Assembly (NCBI GenBank): GCA_050174775.1
Contig: JBFXJP010000003.1
Coordinates: forward strand, 267,357-331,356
Source: CAYPGJ01 sp050174775
GTDB lineage: Bacteria; Planctomycetota; Phycisphaerae; Phycisphaerales; UBA1924
Length of the DNA stretch: 64,000 nt
Reading direction: 5' to 3'
Positions within the stretch are counted from its first letter, which is position 1. Every line of letters starts with the position of its first letter. Under the pieces are notes generated by a model. The model did not search any database and was not told where the DNA came from. It worked only from the letters and a program-made list of their open reading frames with translations. Below are positions 8,137 through 16,683 of the stretch, one piece after another. A program made the translations under genes and the position numbers.

Positions 8137-9375
8137 GTGTCGAAGGCGCGCGAAGTTGCGGTGGGCGTGGTGCGTGCGCTGACGGGCGCGGGGCATCAGG
8201 CGTACTTTGCCGGTGGCTGCGTGCGTGACGAGCTGCTCGGGAGAGAGCCGGACGATTACGACGTGGCCACGAGCGCACACCCGGAGCAGGTGCGCGCGGT
8301 GTACCCCAAGGTGAACGAGGTCGGGGTGAGCTTCGGGGTGCTGCTGGTGAAGCAGAAGGGGGAGGTGGTCGAGGTCGCGACGTTCCGGGAGGAGGGGGTG
8401 TACAGCGACAAGAGGCGTCCGGACGAGGTGCGGTTCTCGACGGCCGAGGCGGATGCGCGCCGGCGCGACTTCACGATCAACGCGTTGTTCCTCGATCCGC
8501 TCTCGCCCGGTGATGACGGCGCGACGGTGAGCCCGCTGGGGGGGCGCGTGATCGACTTTGTGGGAGGGATCGAGGACCTGCGCGCGAAGCGTCTGCGCGC
8601 GGTGGGGAACGCGGGGCATCGGCTGGAGGAGGATCACCTGCGCGCGCTGCGGGGCGTGCGGCTCGCGGCGCGTCTGGGCTTCACGATCGAGGAGTCGACG
8701 GGCGCGGCCATGCGCGCGCGGGCGAGCGGTCTGGACGGTGTGAGCCGAGAGCGCGTGGGGGAGGAGATGCGCAAGATGCTCTCGCACCCGTCGCGCGCGG
8801 AGGCGGTGCGTGTGATGACGGCGTTGGGGCTGGATGCTCCGGCGTTGCAGGAGGAGCACGTGGAGTGTGAGGCTCAGGCGGTGGGGGGGCTGCCTGAGGG
8901 GGCGGACGTGGCGACCGCGCTGGGCGCGTGGGCGATCGATCGTGCGGGGCTGGAGGGGTGCGCGGGCGTGAGCGCGCGCTGGCGCGAAGCGCTGTGCCTG
9001 AGCAATGAGGAGACGGAGGCGTTGTCGAGCGCGCTGCGGGGCGTGGGCGTGCTCGAGAAGGAGTGGGGGGGGCTGGGGGTTGCGGGGCGGAAGCGTGCCG
9101 CGAGTTCCGCATGGTTCGGGCGGGCGCTGGCGATCGTGAACGCGCGGAACGGCGCGTGGGGGTTGCGCATCGAAGAGGATGTGGCGGAGTTGTCGGGCTC
9201 GTTCGGCGGGCTGGCGCCTGAGGCGTGGGTGAGCGGGGATGATCTGATCGCGATGGGGATGAAGCCCGGGCCGAGGTTCCGTGAGGTGCTGGAGGCCGTG
9301 TACGACGCGCAGCTGGAGGGGCGGGTGCGGACTCGGCAGGAGGCGTTGGAGGAGGCGCGTCGAAGGGGGATGTAA
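8137..9375 (+). CDS. CCA tRNA nucleotidyltransferase / poly(A)-polymerase-type enzyme
   Basis: The 412-residue product has the class II nucleotidyltransferase head: AYFAGGCVRDELLGREPDDYDVATSA, with DYD as catalytic carboxylates, GVSFGVLLVK, VEVATFREEGVYSD and RRRDFTINALFLDP (template-like RRD). The neck region VGNAGHRLEEDHLRALRGVRLAARLGFTIE is typical. It adds or repairs the 3' CCA of tRNAs; a poly(A) polymerase role cannot be excluded from sequence alone. No HD domain is visible. The GTG start follows a TAGACT box at six bases and has no Shine-Dalgarno, so the gene may have its own leaderless message besides readthrough from rsmD. Confidence 0.88.
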   Translation: MSKAREVAVGVVRALTGAGHQAYFAGGCVRDELLGREPDDYDVATSAHPEQVRAVYPKVNEVGVSFGVLLVKQKGEVVEVATFREEGVYSDKRRPDEVRFSTAEADARRRDFTINALFLDPLSPGDDGATVSPLGGRVIDFVGGIEDLRAKRLRAVGNAGHRLEEDHLRALRGVRLAARLGFTIEESTGAAMRARASGLDGVSRERVGEEMRKMLSHPSRAEAVRVMTALGLDAPALQEEHVECEAQAVGGLPEGADVATALGAWAIDRAGLEGCAGVSARWREALCLSNEETEALSSALRGVGVLEKEWGGLGVAGRKRAASSAWFGRALAIVNARNGAWGLRIEEDVAELSGSFGGLAPEAWVSGDDLIAMGMKPGPRFREVLEAVYDAQLEGRVRTRQEALEEARRRGM

Positions 9376-9496
9376 GGGCTTTCCAGCGGAACCTGTGAGG
9401 GGGGTGGTCGTATACTCAAGGTTGAGTGGGTTTCGCCCGGCGTGGGCGGGGTGAGGGCATTCGCGGCACGACTCGGCATTCTTGGAGGATCGACCG

Positions 9497-10936
9497 ATGG
9501 CTCGACGGTTGGGGCGGATTGCGGCGGTGGCGTGTGCGAGCGCGGCGGTGATGTTGGCCGGGGGCGGCATCCACGGGAGTCGTGCGATCGCGCAGGACAA
9601 GCCGGGCGCGGGCGAGGCGGAGAAGGGGCTCGACCGCGTGACGTTCAAGAACGGTCGCGTGGTGGAGGGGCGGATCGTCGAGCAGAACGATCGCGAGTTG
9701 AAGATGGAGGTGGTGTTCGCGGGGATCTCCGCGGTGACGACGTACGCGCGGTCGGAGATTCTGACGATCGAGCGCGGAGTGGTGCGTGACGCGGGGGGCG
9801 AGCCCGCGGCCACGACCGCGACGCCCAGCGAGCCGGCGCCCGCGAGCGAGAGGACGACGGAGAGCGCTTCGTCTGGGGGCGGCGCGCGGGTGTACATGGT
9901 GGAGCTGAAGGGGGTGTTCGGGAAGGACGTGACGGAGACGCCGCTGCAGCGCGCGTTGGACGACGCGCAGTCCATGGACCCGGACGTGGTGGTGTTCAAG
10001 CTGGACCTGAAGCCCGCGGAGGAGATCGACTTCCCGGGGTTTGCGGTGGCGGAGCGGATCCGCGGGTTCGACGGGCTGTTCCTTGCCGAGAACATGACGC
10101 CGGTGTTCGAGCGGGCGATCCGTGAGGGTCGTCGGATCGTGTTCTGGGTGAAGCGCGCGGAGGCGGGCGCGGCGTTCCTCCCGCTGATCGGCCCGGAGAT
10201 CTACTTCTCTCCGGACGGGCGTCTGGGGGGCATCGGCACGCTGCAGCGCTTCGACATGGGCGACAAGCGTGTGAACGAGAAGCAGATCTCGCTGCGTCTG
10301 GGCCATGCCGAGGGCATCGCGATCCAGGGCGGGTATGCGCCGGAGCTGGTGCGCGCGATGGCGCGGAGCGAGAACTGGCTCGCGGTGAGGTTCGAGGGCG
10401 GCGAGCCCAAGTACATGATGCGCGAGCCGACGAAGCAGGAGCAGGATGACGGCTGGATCGTGCTGAGCGATGACGGTGAGGGGAACAACAAGGACACGAT
10501 GGAGATGGAGGTGCGCCGTCAGGGCAACGACGTGCTGAACCTCGACGCCAAGTGGGCGCGCGACCTGCGCGTGTCGAAGGGCACGGCCGGGACGCTGGAG
10601 GACCTCGTGTTCGAGATGAACCTCGGATCATCGCACACGGTGATCGAGGGCAAGGGCCAGGGGATTCTGGACGACTGGTCGAAGCGTGTGAACGCGGCCG
10701 AGGAGGAGATCCGCCGGCTGTTCCTGCGTCACCGGGACCTGCAGCCCCAGCAGGGCGAGGATCAGGCGCGCTATCTGGGGAAGAAGATGCAGTTGCTGCG
10801 CGAGATCAGCGGGATCCTGGGCGTGTACGCCGAGGTGTTCGACCGTGAGGGCGGGCAGCGTGCGCAGCTGGCGTCGCAGATCGAGGCGTATCGGGAGGAG
10901 ATCCGCAAGCTGTCGCAGCGCGACCGTCGCGGTTGA
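9497..10936 (+). CDS. Secreted ClpP/NfeD-fold protein, probable pseudoprotease (copy A)
   Basis: The 479-residue product has a signal peptide ending near SRAIAQ, a short beta module (VTFKNGRVVEGRIVEQNDRELKMEV...AVTTYARSEILTIE), a linker, then a ClpP/crotonase-like domain from about residue 135 (VYMVELKGVFGKDVTETPLQRALDDAQ...VVVFKLDL), ending in a charged helical region. It resembles the membrane-bound ClpP-class protease domain of NfeD-type proteins without the NfeD part. In copy B the presumed nucleophile lies in HSAISAAAMTA; here the aligned stretch reads KRAEAGAAFLP with no serine, so it is likely inactive. GGAGG lies eight bases before the ATG. The next gene is a clear paralogue. Confidence 0.65.
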   Translation: MARRLGRIAAVACASAAVMLAGGGIHGSRAIAQDKPGAGEAEKGLDRVTFKNGRVVEGRIVEQNDRELKMEVVFAGISAVTTYARSEILTIERGVVRDAGGEPAATTATPSEPAPASERTTESASSGGGARVYMVELKGVFGKDVTETPLQRALDDAQSMDPDVVVFKLDLKPAEEIDFPGFAVAERIRGFDGLFLAENMTPVFERAIREGRRIVFWVKRAEAGAAFLPLIGPEIYFSPDGRLGGIGTLQRFDMGDKRVNEKQISLRLGHAEGIAIQGGYAPELVRAMARSENWLAVRFEGGEPKYMMREPTKQEQDDGWIVLSDDGEGNNKDTMEMEVRRQGNDVLNLDAKWARDLRVSKGTAGTLEDLVFEMNLGSSHTVIEGKGQGILDDWSKRVNAAEEEIRRLFLRHRDLQPQQGEDQARYLGKKMQLLREISGILGVYAEVFDREGGQRAQLASQIEAYREEIRKLSQRDRRG

Positions 10937-10980
10937 TCGGGATGAGGAGCGGGATCGAGATGACGATGAGGAGCCTTGCG

Positions 10981-12294
10981 ATGGGACGAGCGTGGATTCG
11001 AGCGGCGGCGCTGGCGTTGGTGTGGGTGGCGGCCGGTGTTGCGTCGTTGTCGGGCGCGGAGGCGGTGGCGGACAAGCTGCACCTCAAGGACGGTCGGGTG
11101 ATCGAGGGGACGGTGCAGCGCGAGGGCGACGGCTTCGTCTACTTCATCACGAAGATCGGGGGCATCGAGAAGGTCGAGCTGTTCCTGCGGGACGACATCC
11201 TGCGGGTGGAGAAGGACGGGGAGGCGCCGGCGCGGACCGACGTCAAGTCTTCGGACGCGCGCGCCGGCGACAAGCCCGCGAGCGGGCGGGCTGCGTCGAA
11301 CGAGGGCGCTGCGGGCGACGGGGCGGTGCGTGTGGCGTTCATCTCGATGGGCGAGCCGCCCCTCGACATGGTCGGGCCGTACATGAACGCGAGCGCGCTG
11401 CGGGAGTCGATCAAGCGTCTGGAGCCCTCGAAGCCGGACATCGTGGTGCTGGTGTTCAACTCGGGCGGCGGCGCCGCGATCGAGGTGCAGAAGCTCTCCG
11501 ACGTGGTGCAGAACGATCTCAAGCCGAAGTACCGGACGGTGGCGTGGATCCACTCGGCGATCTCGGCGGCCGCGATGACGGCGCACGCGTGCAACGAGAT
11601 CTACTTCATGTCGAAGGGGAACTACGGGGCGTGCACGGCGTTCTCGATGCAGGGCGGTCGGGCCACGGCCGCGGAGGGGCGGTTCCTCGAGGAGCTGCTG
11701 TTCCAGATGGAGAAGATCTCGGCGCGCGGCGGGTACAACCCGCTCATCATGCGCGCGATGCAGATCGAGCAGGAGCTTTCCTGCGACATCGACGAGAACG
11801 GGGTGGTGCACTGGCGCGCGGACCTGAACGGCCAGCACGTGGTGAACCCCAAGGGCAAGATCCTGACGTTCAACTCGCGCGACGCGATCCGCTACAAGTT
11901 CGCCAAGGGCGTGGCGGACACCAAGCCGGAGCTGATGAGCCTGCTGGTGGGGGACAGCGAGTGGGTGGAGGTCGGCCAGGAGGCGGACCGCTACCAGGCG
12001 CAGCACCGCGAGTCGACGCACTCGGCGGAGCTGTCCCTCAATGATCTCTTCCGCAAGCTGAGCCAGGCGGTGCAGAGCGCGATCACGTCCGCGAGCAACG
12101 CGGAGGAGCGCGGCCGGCAGGTGGGGATCGCGCGCCGGTGGCTGGGCGAGATCCGGGCGCTCTCGCGTCGCTCGCCGGCGGTGCAGGAGTACTACCTGGG
12201 CGAGCGGTTCTTCACCTCGATGGAGGAGATGCTCTCGCGCATCGCGGCGGGCGAGGCCGTGAACCCCGCGGACTACGGCTTCGGGCAGGGCTGA
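10981..12294 (+). CDS. Secreted ClpP/NfeD-fold protein, candidate serine protease (copy B)
   Basis: The 437-residue product has a signal peptide, the same beta module as copy A (LHLKDGRVIEGTVQREGDGFVYFIT...VELFLRDDILRVE), a linker, and a ClpP-like domain from about residue 115 (VRVAFISMGEPP; DIVVLVFNSGGGAAIEVQKL; VAWIHSAISAAAMTAHACNEIYF). The serine of ISAAA fits the nucleophile position of the family; no lysine or histidine partner could be assigned with certainty. Start choice: ATG codons at 10942, 10960, 10966 and 10981 are in frame; 10981 has GAGGAG seven bases upstream. It may act in the periplasm together with copy A. lpxA starts 26 bases later. Confidence 0.65.
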   Translation: MGRAWIRAAALALVWVAAGVASLSGAEAVADKLHLKDGRVIEGTVQREGDGFVYFITKIGGIEKVELFLRDDILRVEKDGEAPARTDVKSSDARAGDKPASGRAASNEGAAGDGAVRVAFISMGEPPLDMVGPYMNASALRESIKRLEPSKPDIVVLVFNSGGGAAIEVQKLSDVVQNDLKPKYRTVAWIHSAISAAAMTAHACNEIYFMSKGNYGACTAFSMQGGRATAAEGRFLEELLFQMEKISARGGYNPLIMRAMQIEQELSCDIDENGVVHWRADLNGQHVVNPKGKILTFNSRDAIRYKFAKGVADTKPELMSLLVGDSEWVEVGQEADRYQAQHRESTHSAELSLNDLFRKLSQAVQSAITSASNAEERGRQVGIARRWLGEIRALSRRSPAVQEYYLGERFFTSMEEMLSRIAAGEAVNPADYGFGQG

Positions 12295-12307
12295 TCGGGT
12301 CGACCGG

Positions 12308-12313
12308 TATACT
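12308..12313 (+). promoter_or_regulatory. TANNNT -10 box (TATACT) of lpxA, leaderless type
   Basis: TATACT, five of six matches to TATAAT, is followed by six bases and the GTG of lpxA at 12320. No -35 element is recognisable at 17 bases. It gives lpxA and pgl their own promoter inside a same-strand gene run. Confidence 0.6.
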
Positions 12314-12319
12314 CGGAGC

Positions 12320-13192
12320 GTGAGCAGCACGTTGGCGCGATCGGTGACGGTGCATCCGACAGCGGAGGTGCATCCCTCGGCTGAGCTGGGCGAGGGTGTC
12401 GAGGTCGGCGCGCTCGCGTACGTGGGCGAAGGGTGCGTGGTGGGCGCCGGGACGCGTTTGCTGCGCGGCGTCGTGCTGCAGAAGTTCGTCGAGATGGGCG
12501 AGTCGAACGTGGTGGGGGAGTACTGCGTGCTTGGGGGGGACCCGCAGGATCGGGGCTACAACGACGCGCGCCCCGGGCGCGTGGTGATCGGCGCGCGGAA
12601 CATCTTCCGAGAGCACGTGACGATCAGCCGGTCGACGGTGAAGGAGGGCGGCGAGGGGCGCGAGACGCGCATCGGCTCGGAGTGCATGTTCATGGCGGGC
12701 TCGCACGTGGGGCACAACGCGTGGGTGGAGGACAGCGTGGTGCTGGCGAACTCCGCGATGCTCGGCGGGCACGTGACGGTGGGGGCGCGGACGATGATCT
12801 CGGGGGCGTGCGGCGTGCACCAGTTCGTGCGCATCGGTGAGGGCGTGATGTTCCAGGGGACCGCGGGGATGAGCCAGCACGTTCCTCCGTTCCTCCTGGT
12901 GAGGCACATCAACGAGGTGGCGGGGCTGAACGTGGTCGGGCTGCGACGCGCGGGGGTGAGCGCGCCGGAGCGCGAGCAGGTGAAGGCGGTGTTCAGGGCG
13001 ATCTATCGGGATCGTCCGGGCGCGCGCCTGGAGGATCGCCTCAGCGCGGCCGAGGCGATGGCCCCCACGGGCGCGGCGGAGCGCTTCGTGCGGTTCGTGC
13101 GCGCGACGGTGGAGGACAAGCCGCCGCACCGGCGCGGCATCGCGTCGCTGCGTTCGACGCGCGGGCGGAGCGGTGACGAGGTGGAGGCGTGA
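12320..13192 (+). CDS. lpxA: Acyl-ACP--UDP-N-acetylglucosamine O-acyltransferase LpxA
   Basis: The 290-residue product is a left-handed beta-helix built from hexapeptide repeats (VHPTAEVHPSAELGEGVEVGALAYVGEGCVVG...). The LpxA signature is present: MAGSHVGHNAWVEDSVV with the catalytic-type histidine, GACGVHQFVRIGEGVM, and AGLNVVGLRRAGVSAPERE, which distinguishes it from LpxD. It acylates UDP-GlcNAc at O-3, the first step of lipid A synthesis in the cytoplasm, so the organism should make LPS. The last 30 residues are not conserved. Start is GTG, set by the TATACT box. Its TGA overlaps the pgl GTG (GTGA). Confidence 0.92.
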   Translation: MSSTLARSVTVHPTAEVHPSAELGEGVEVGALAYVGEGCVVGAGTRLLRGVVLQKFVEMGESNVVGEYCVLGGDPQDRGYNDARPGRVVIGARNIFREHVTISRSTVKEGGEGRETRIGSECMFMAGSHVGHNAWVEDSVVLANSAMLGGHVTVGARTMISGACGVHQFVRIGEGVMFQGTAGMSQHVPPFLLVRHINEVAGLNVVGLRRAGVSAPEREQVKAVFRAIYRDRPGARLEDRLSAAEAMAPTGAAERFVRFVRATVEDKPPHRRGIASLRSTRGRSGDEVEA

Positions 13193-13998
13193 GCGGGGGG
13201 GATGGGCCGGGGAACGTTCCCGGGGGGCTTCCGGGCGCGCTCCCGGGGGAGATGGTGTGGCGCGAGAGCGCGGACGAGACGCTGGACACGCTGGCCGGGG
13301 AGATGATGGTGCACGCGATGTCGTGCGTGCGCGCGTTCGGCTCGTTCCACATGGCGCTCTCGGGCGGGTCGACGCCGATGCCGCTGTACCGGCGCCTGAT
13401 GATCGGGCCGGAGTATCGCGAGTTTCCGTGGTCGCACACGCACCTGTGGATCGTGGACGAGCGCCGCGTGCCCTTCGAGGATGAGCGGTCGAACTTCGGG
13501 ACGATCCGAGAGGTGCTGGTGGAGCACTCGGGCATCCCGAGCGCGCACGTGCACCCGATGGACGGCGAGCATGACGACGCGGACGTGCGATATGAGGCGG
13601 AATTGGTGCGCGAGCTGGCCGCGCGCGGGCGGGGCAAGGACCGGCTGGACTTCGTGCTGCTGGGGATGGGCGCCGACGGGCACACGGCCAGCCTGTTCCC
13701 CGGCTCGCCCGCGCTGACGGAGACGAGGCGGCTGGTGCGGTTCAACGACGGTCCGAAGGTGACGCCCCCGGCGCGCATCACGATGACGTTCCCGCTGATC
13801 AACAGCGCGCGGTTCATCGCGGTGCTTGTGACGGGGAGCGGGAAGCGCGAGACGCTGAAGAAGGTGGCGGCGCGCGAGGGGGGCGTGGAAGCGCTGCCGA
13901 TCCTGGGGGTGCAGCCGCTCGGGGGCGCGCTCCGCTGGTACGTCGATGGGGAGGCGTGGGAGGGGTCAGGCGCGGATTCGAGCATCCCGCTCGCGTGA
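13189..13998 (+). CDS. pgl: 6-phosphogluconolactonase
   Basis: The 269-residue product has the SOL/DevB lactonase motifs MALSGGSTPMPLYRRL, HLWIVDERRVPFEDERSNFG and FVLLGMGADGHTASLFPGSPAL. It hydrolyses 6-phosphogluconolactone in the oxidative pentose phosphate pathway, directly after glucose-6-phosphate dehydrogenase, whose gene lies 15 kb away in this window. The first 25 residues (Gly/Pro-rich) are not conserved. It overlaps lpxA by a GTGA junction, implying translational coupling to an unrelated pathway gene. Its 3' end overlaps the convergent DUF2238 gene by 33 bases. Confidence 0.93.
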   Translation: MSGGDGPGNVPGGLPGALPGEMVWRESADETLDTLAGEMMVHAMSCVRAFGSFHMALSGGSTPMPLYRRLMIGPEYREFPWSHTHLWIVDERRVPFEDERSNFGTIREVLVEHSGIPSAHVHPMDGEHDDADVRYEAELVRELAARGRGKDRLDFVLLGMGADGHTASLFPGSPALTETRRLVRFNDGPKVTPPARITMTFPLINSARFIAVLVTGSGKRETLKKVAAREGGVEALPILGVQPLGGALRWYVDGEAWEGSGADSSIPLA

Positions 13999-14595
13999 GG
14001 CGCCGCGCGCGGCGAGCGCGCGGATGAGCAGCGCGGCCAGCGCGGCGCCGACCAGATTGGAAACAAGGTCCCACCCGGTGTTCTCGTACCCGCCCACGTT
14101 CGTGTCGGGGATGAGACGCGTCGCGATGAACTCGATGACCTCGTTCACGGCGCCCAGGCCCATGCCGATGAGCGCGCACGCGAGGAGCGGGCCGAGCGTG
14201 GGGCGGAGCGTGTGGCGCGACGCGGCGCGGAGGGCGTGCCACGCCGCGAGCGTGGCGGTAAAGAAGCCGAAGGCGTGGACAAGCTGATCGAACTTGGGGA
14301 TGAAGGGCGCCGGGCGGAGGTTGTAGAGGACGTAGGGGCCCTCCGGCGGATCGGTGACGGATGCAGGGATGGGGAGCGTGCCGCCGAACATGTGGAGCAT
14401 GCCCCAGAGCGCGAGGCACCAGAGCACGGGGGTGGTGAAGCGGGTGCGCCGGTCGACCCAGAGCACGCCCGCGATGCAGAGGGCCATGGCCGCGGCGTAG
14501 AAGAGGAACTCGGTGTTGCCGCGACGCAGCGCGAGGGTGAGCGCGATGGCCATGTAGGCGGGGACGAAGATGGCGAGGGGGAGGAGGCGTTTCAT
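13966..14595 (-). CDS. DUF2238 (YjdF-like) inner-membrane protein
   Basis: The 209-residue product has about six membrane helices, starting MKRLLPLAIFVPAYMAIALTLAL. Recognised family blocks are WGMLHMFGGTL, then FDQLVHAFGFFTATLAAWHAL and GLGAVNEVIEFIA, with conserved His, Asp and Glu residues inside the membrane region. The family has no established function. It reads toward pgl, overlapping its end by 33 bases, and follows the sigma-54 activator gene after 32 bases on the same strand, so the two may be co-transcribed. Confidence 0.78.
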   Translation of the reverse strand: MKRLLPLAIFVPAYMAIALTLALRRGNTEFLFYAAAMALCIAGVLWVDRRTRFTTPVLWCLALWGMLHMFGGTLPIPASVTDPPEGPYVLYNLRPAPFIPKFDQLVHAFGFFTATLAAWHALRAASRHTLRPTLGPLLACALIGMGLGAVNEVIEFIATRLIPDTNVGGYENTGWDLVSNLVGAALAALLIRALAARGASRERDARIRA

Positions 14596-14627
14596 CGAGA
14601 AGGATCATCGGCGCGCGGCGGGGCGCG

Positions 14628-16040
14628 TCAGGAGGACTCGTCGTTCTGCGCGCGGCGCATCGTGCGCGGGCGGGGGATGCCCAGCTTGTCCATGCGGGAG
14701 AGGAGGGTCTGGGGGTTGATGGCGAGCTTGGCGCCGGCGCCCTTGGGCCCGAAGACGCGGAAGTCGCACGTCTCGAGCGCGTGCATGATCTGGAGGCGCT
14801 GGAGCTGCTCCGCGGTGAGATCGAGGAGCACGTCGCGCGGGGCGCCGTCGGAGGAGGCGCGGGCGCGCCCCTCGGAGGTGTGCGCCGGCGCCTCGGGGAG
14901 CTGGATGTCGAGGTCACGCGCGTCGGGGTCGGCCAGGAGCGTGGCGCGTTCCACGGCGTTCTCGAGCTCGCGTACGTTGCCGGGCCAGGCGTACGCCACG
15001 AGCCGGCGCGCGGAGCGGTCGGAGACGGGCAGGATCGCGCGCCCCATGCGACGCGCGTGGCGCTCGTGGAAGAACTCGGCGAGCGAGGCGAGGTCCTCGC
15101 GCCGATCGCGCAGGGGGGGGACCTCGATGCGGAAGACATTGAGGCGGTAGAAAAGGTCTTCGCGGAATCGACCGCGTTCGACCTGTCGCGCGAGATCACG
15201 GTGGGTCGCAGCGATGAGGCGGACGTCGGAGGCGATGGTCTGCGTGCCGCCGACGCGCTCGAAGCGGCCGTTCTGGAGGACGCGCAGCAGCTTGGCCTGC
15301 GCCTGGAGGGAGAGCTCGGCGATCTCGTCGAGGAAGAGCGTGCCCTTGTCGGCGAGCTCGAACTTGCCGAGCCGCTGACGGTCTGCGCCTGTGAAGGCGC
15401 CTCGCTCGTGGCCGAAGAGCTCGGATTCGAGCAGCGTCTCGGGGAGAGCGGCGCAGTTGAGGGCGACGAAGGCCTCGGCAGCGCGCGGGGAGCGCGCGTG
15501 CACGAGGCGCGCGATGAGGTCCTTGCCCGAGCCCGTCTCGCCGTGGATGAGCACGGTGGCGCCGGAGGGCGCGACGCGCTCGGCCTGCTCGACCGCGCGC
15601 CGGATCGCGAGCGACTTGCCGACGATCACGGGGATCTCGGCGCCGGGCGAGAGCTCGCGCCGCAGCGCGCCGAGGCGCGCGCGCTCGCGCTCGGACTCGG
15701 CCAAACGGTCGCGCAGTCTGTCGATCTCCTGCTGGAGGGTGGAGCGAGCGGAAGCGTCGACGAAGATGATGAGCCAGCCGTCATTGGTGGCGCGCGCGAA
15801 CGAGTCGAAGGGGGCGTCGACGTCATCACCGGCGAGGCGCGCGGGCACGGCGGGCGGGAGGGGTGCGGCGGCCGCGGCTTCGAGCCGAGCGTGCAGGCCC
15901 TCCCCTTCGAGGAAGAAGGAGCCCAGCGGGAGCGAGCCGGGGTCGCCGGTGGGGAAGAGACGGGCGCGGGCCGGGGGGTTGGCATCGCGGATGCGCCAGG
16001 CGTGGTCGACGGCCACGGCCGCGAGCGGGATGTGGGTCAT
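14628..16040 (-). CDS. Sigma-54-dependent transcriptional activator (PAS-AAA+-Fis)
   Basis: The 470-residue product has an N-terminal PAS-like sensor (residues about 1-110; HAWRIRDANPPARARLF...GWLIIFVDASA), a coiled coil (LQQEIDRLRDRLAESERERARL), an AAA+ domain (about 135-370) with Walker A GETGSGKD, the sigma-54 contact loop GAFTGA, Walker B GTLFLDEI and the WPGNVRELENAVERA block, and a C-terminal Fis-type helix-turn-helix. No phosphoacceptor receiver is present, so the PAS domain probably senses a ligand or redox state. ATG at 16040 has GGAG six bases upstream and is preferred over GTG at 16052. Divergent palindromes and a sigma-54-like promoter lie just upstream. Confidence 0.92.
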   Translation of the reverse strand: MTHIPLAAVAVDHAWRIRDANPPARARLFPTGDPGSLPLGSFFLEGEGLHARLEAAAAAPLPPAVPARLAGDDVDAPFDSFARATNDGWLIIFVDASARSTLQQEIDRLRDRLAESERERARLGALRRELSPGAEIPVIVGKSLAIRRAVEQAERVAPSGATVLIHGETGSGKDLIARLVHARSPRAAEAFVALNCAALPETLLESELFGHERGAFTGADRQRLGKFELADKGTLFLDEIAELSLQAQAKLLRVLQNGRFERVGGTQTIASDVRLIAATHRDLARQVERGRFREDLFYRLNVFRIEVPPLRDRREDLASLAEFFHERHARRMGRAILPVSDRSARRLVAYAWPGNVRELENAVERATLLADPDARDLDIQLPEAPAHTSEGRARASSDGAPRDVLLDLTAEQLQRLQIMHALETCDFRVFGPKGAGAKLAINPQTLLSRMDKLGIPRPRTMRRAQNDESS

Positions 16041-16052
16041 GGGCTGCTCCAC

Positions 16053-16123
16053 AGCGATGTATTGCGACTTATCGCTATACGGATGAAAACGACGAAATGC
16101 AGCAATTATTGCAACGATATATC
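16053..16123. promoter_or_regulatory. AT-rich block with three palindromes, candidate activator binding sites
   Basis: Directly upstream of the activator gene the composition turns AT-rich and holds AGCGAT-N12-ATCGCT (16053-16076), GCAAT-T-ATTGC (16102-16112) and GATATATC (16116-16123), plus TATACGGATGAA at 16076-16087, which resembles half of the palindrome before metK. Activators of this class bind such repeats roughly 70-150 bases from a sigma-54 promoter; the -24/-12 element at 16189 lies at that distance. Which site binds which protein is inference. Confidence 0.45.
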
Positions 16124-16188
16124 ACAGAAAATGGGGCAATCGCGGCTGGAAGGGCCGTTTTTCGGCTGTTCTTGCCGTTTGTGCGGTC

Positions 16189-16204
16189 TGGCACGGGAGT
16201 TGAT
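16189..16204 (+). promoter_or_regulatory. Sigma-54-like -24/-12 promoter pointing toward metK
   Basis: The 16 bases TGGCACGGGAGTTGAT match the sigma-54 consensus TGGCACG-N4-TTGCT except for A instead of C at -12; GG and TTG spacing is exact. It is on the strand opposite to the activator gene, 150 bases upstream of it. No convincing protein gene begins within the next 700 bases; the next is metK at 16984. A single close match could be chance, but location next to a sigma-54 activator raises its weight. Confidence 0.4.
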
Positions 16205-16214
16205 TTACGGAGGG

Positions 16215-16582
16215 CGTCCCCGAGACGACCATCCGGAAGGGTGAGAAACGGAGTGGGAGAGAAAAGGGTGGGCGATCGTCCGGGGGGGAGAAAGTCCCGG
16301 ATCTCGTGGGAGACTGCGAGATTCGGGATTGGAGAGGAGAAAGAGGCCCGTGGGGTCTGTGAGGCGGGCACAGCGAAGGGAGAGGACCGGGGGCCCCATC
16401 CACGGATGGGGAGAAAGGGCGGCGCGGGCCGGGTAACGGCCGACTCGGGCTGCTTGCAAGTGCGATGCGGCATCAGCAGGGAGAACGTGTTCCTCCCGGG
16501 CTGACGGGCGGTGGGGGATGCGCGTGATCGGGCGTACTGGGCATGCCCGTAGCGCGCGTCCCCCCCGCCCGATCTCCTTTTT
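16215..16582 (+). ncRNA. Candidate non-coding RNA between the sigma-54-like promoter and a hairpin-U terminator
   Basis: This stretch is strongly purine-rich on the + strand with many GGA/GGGAG blocks and a CCCCATCC ACG GATGGGG-type hairpin near 16394-16411. It ends at a long hairpin followed by a U-run. A frame from a GTG near 16240 to the TGA at 16502 is open (about 88 very basic residues), so a small protein cannot be excluded, but it has no good ribosome site and no recognisable domain. Transcription is inferred only from the flanking promoter-like and terminator-like elements. Confidence 0.3.
16506..16582 (+). terminator. Long hairpin followed by a U-run, terminator-like
   Basis: GGGCGG...GGGGGA.TGCGCG (16506-16523) pairs with CGCGCGTCCCCCCCGCCC (16553-16570), about 17 pairs with one bulge; the apical part contains GGGCATGCCC, itself a palindrome. 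CTCCTTTTT follows (16573-16582). A second T-run at 16590-16595 comes next. Confidence 0.5.
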
Positions 16583-16683
16583 GGCGGACTTTTTTCCGAT
16601 TCGCCGTTCGTTTCCCGCCGAAACCACGCTTGCCTAACCGACGAAAGGAAGAGTGAGGGGGGTTGGGGGAAAACCCGGCCTGG

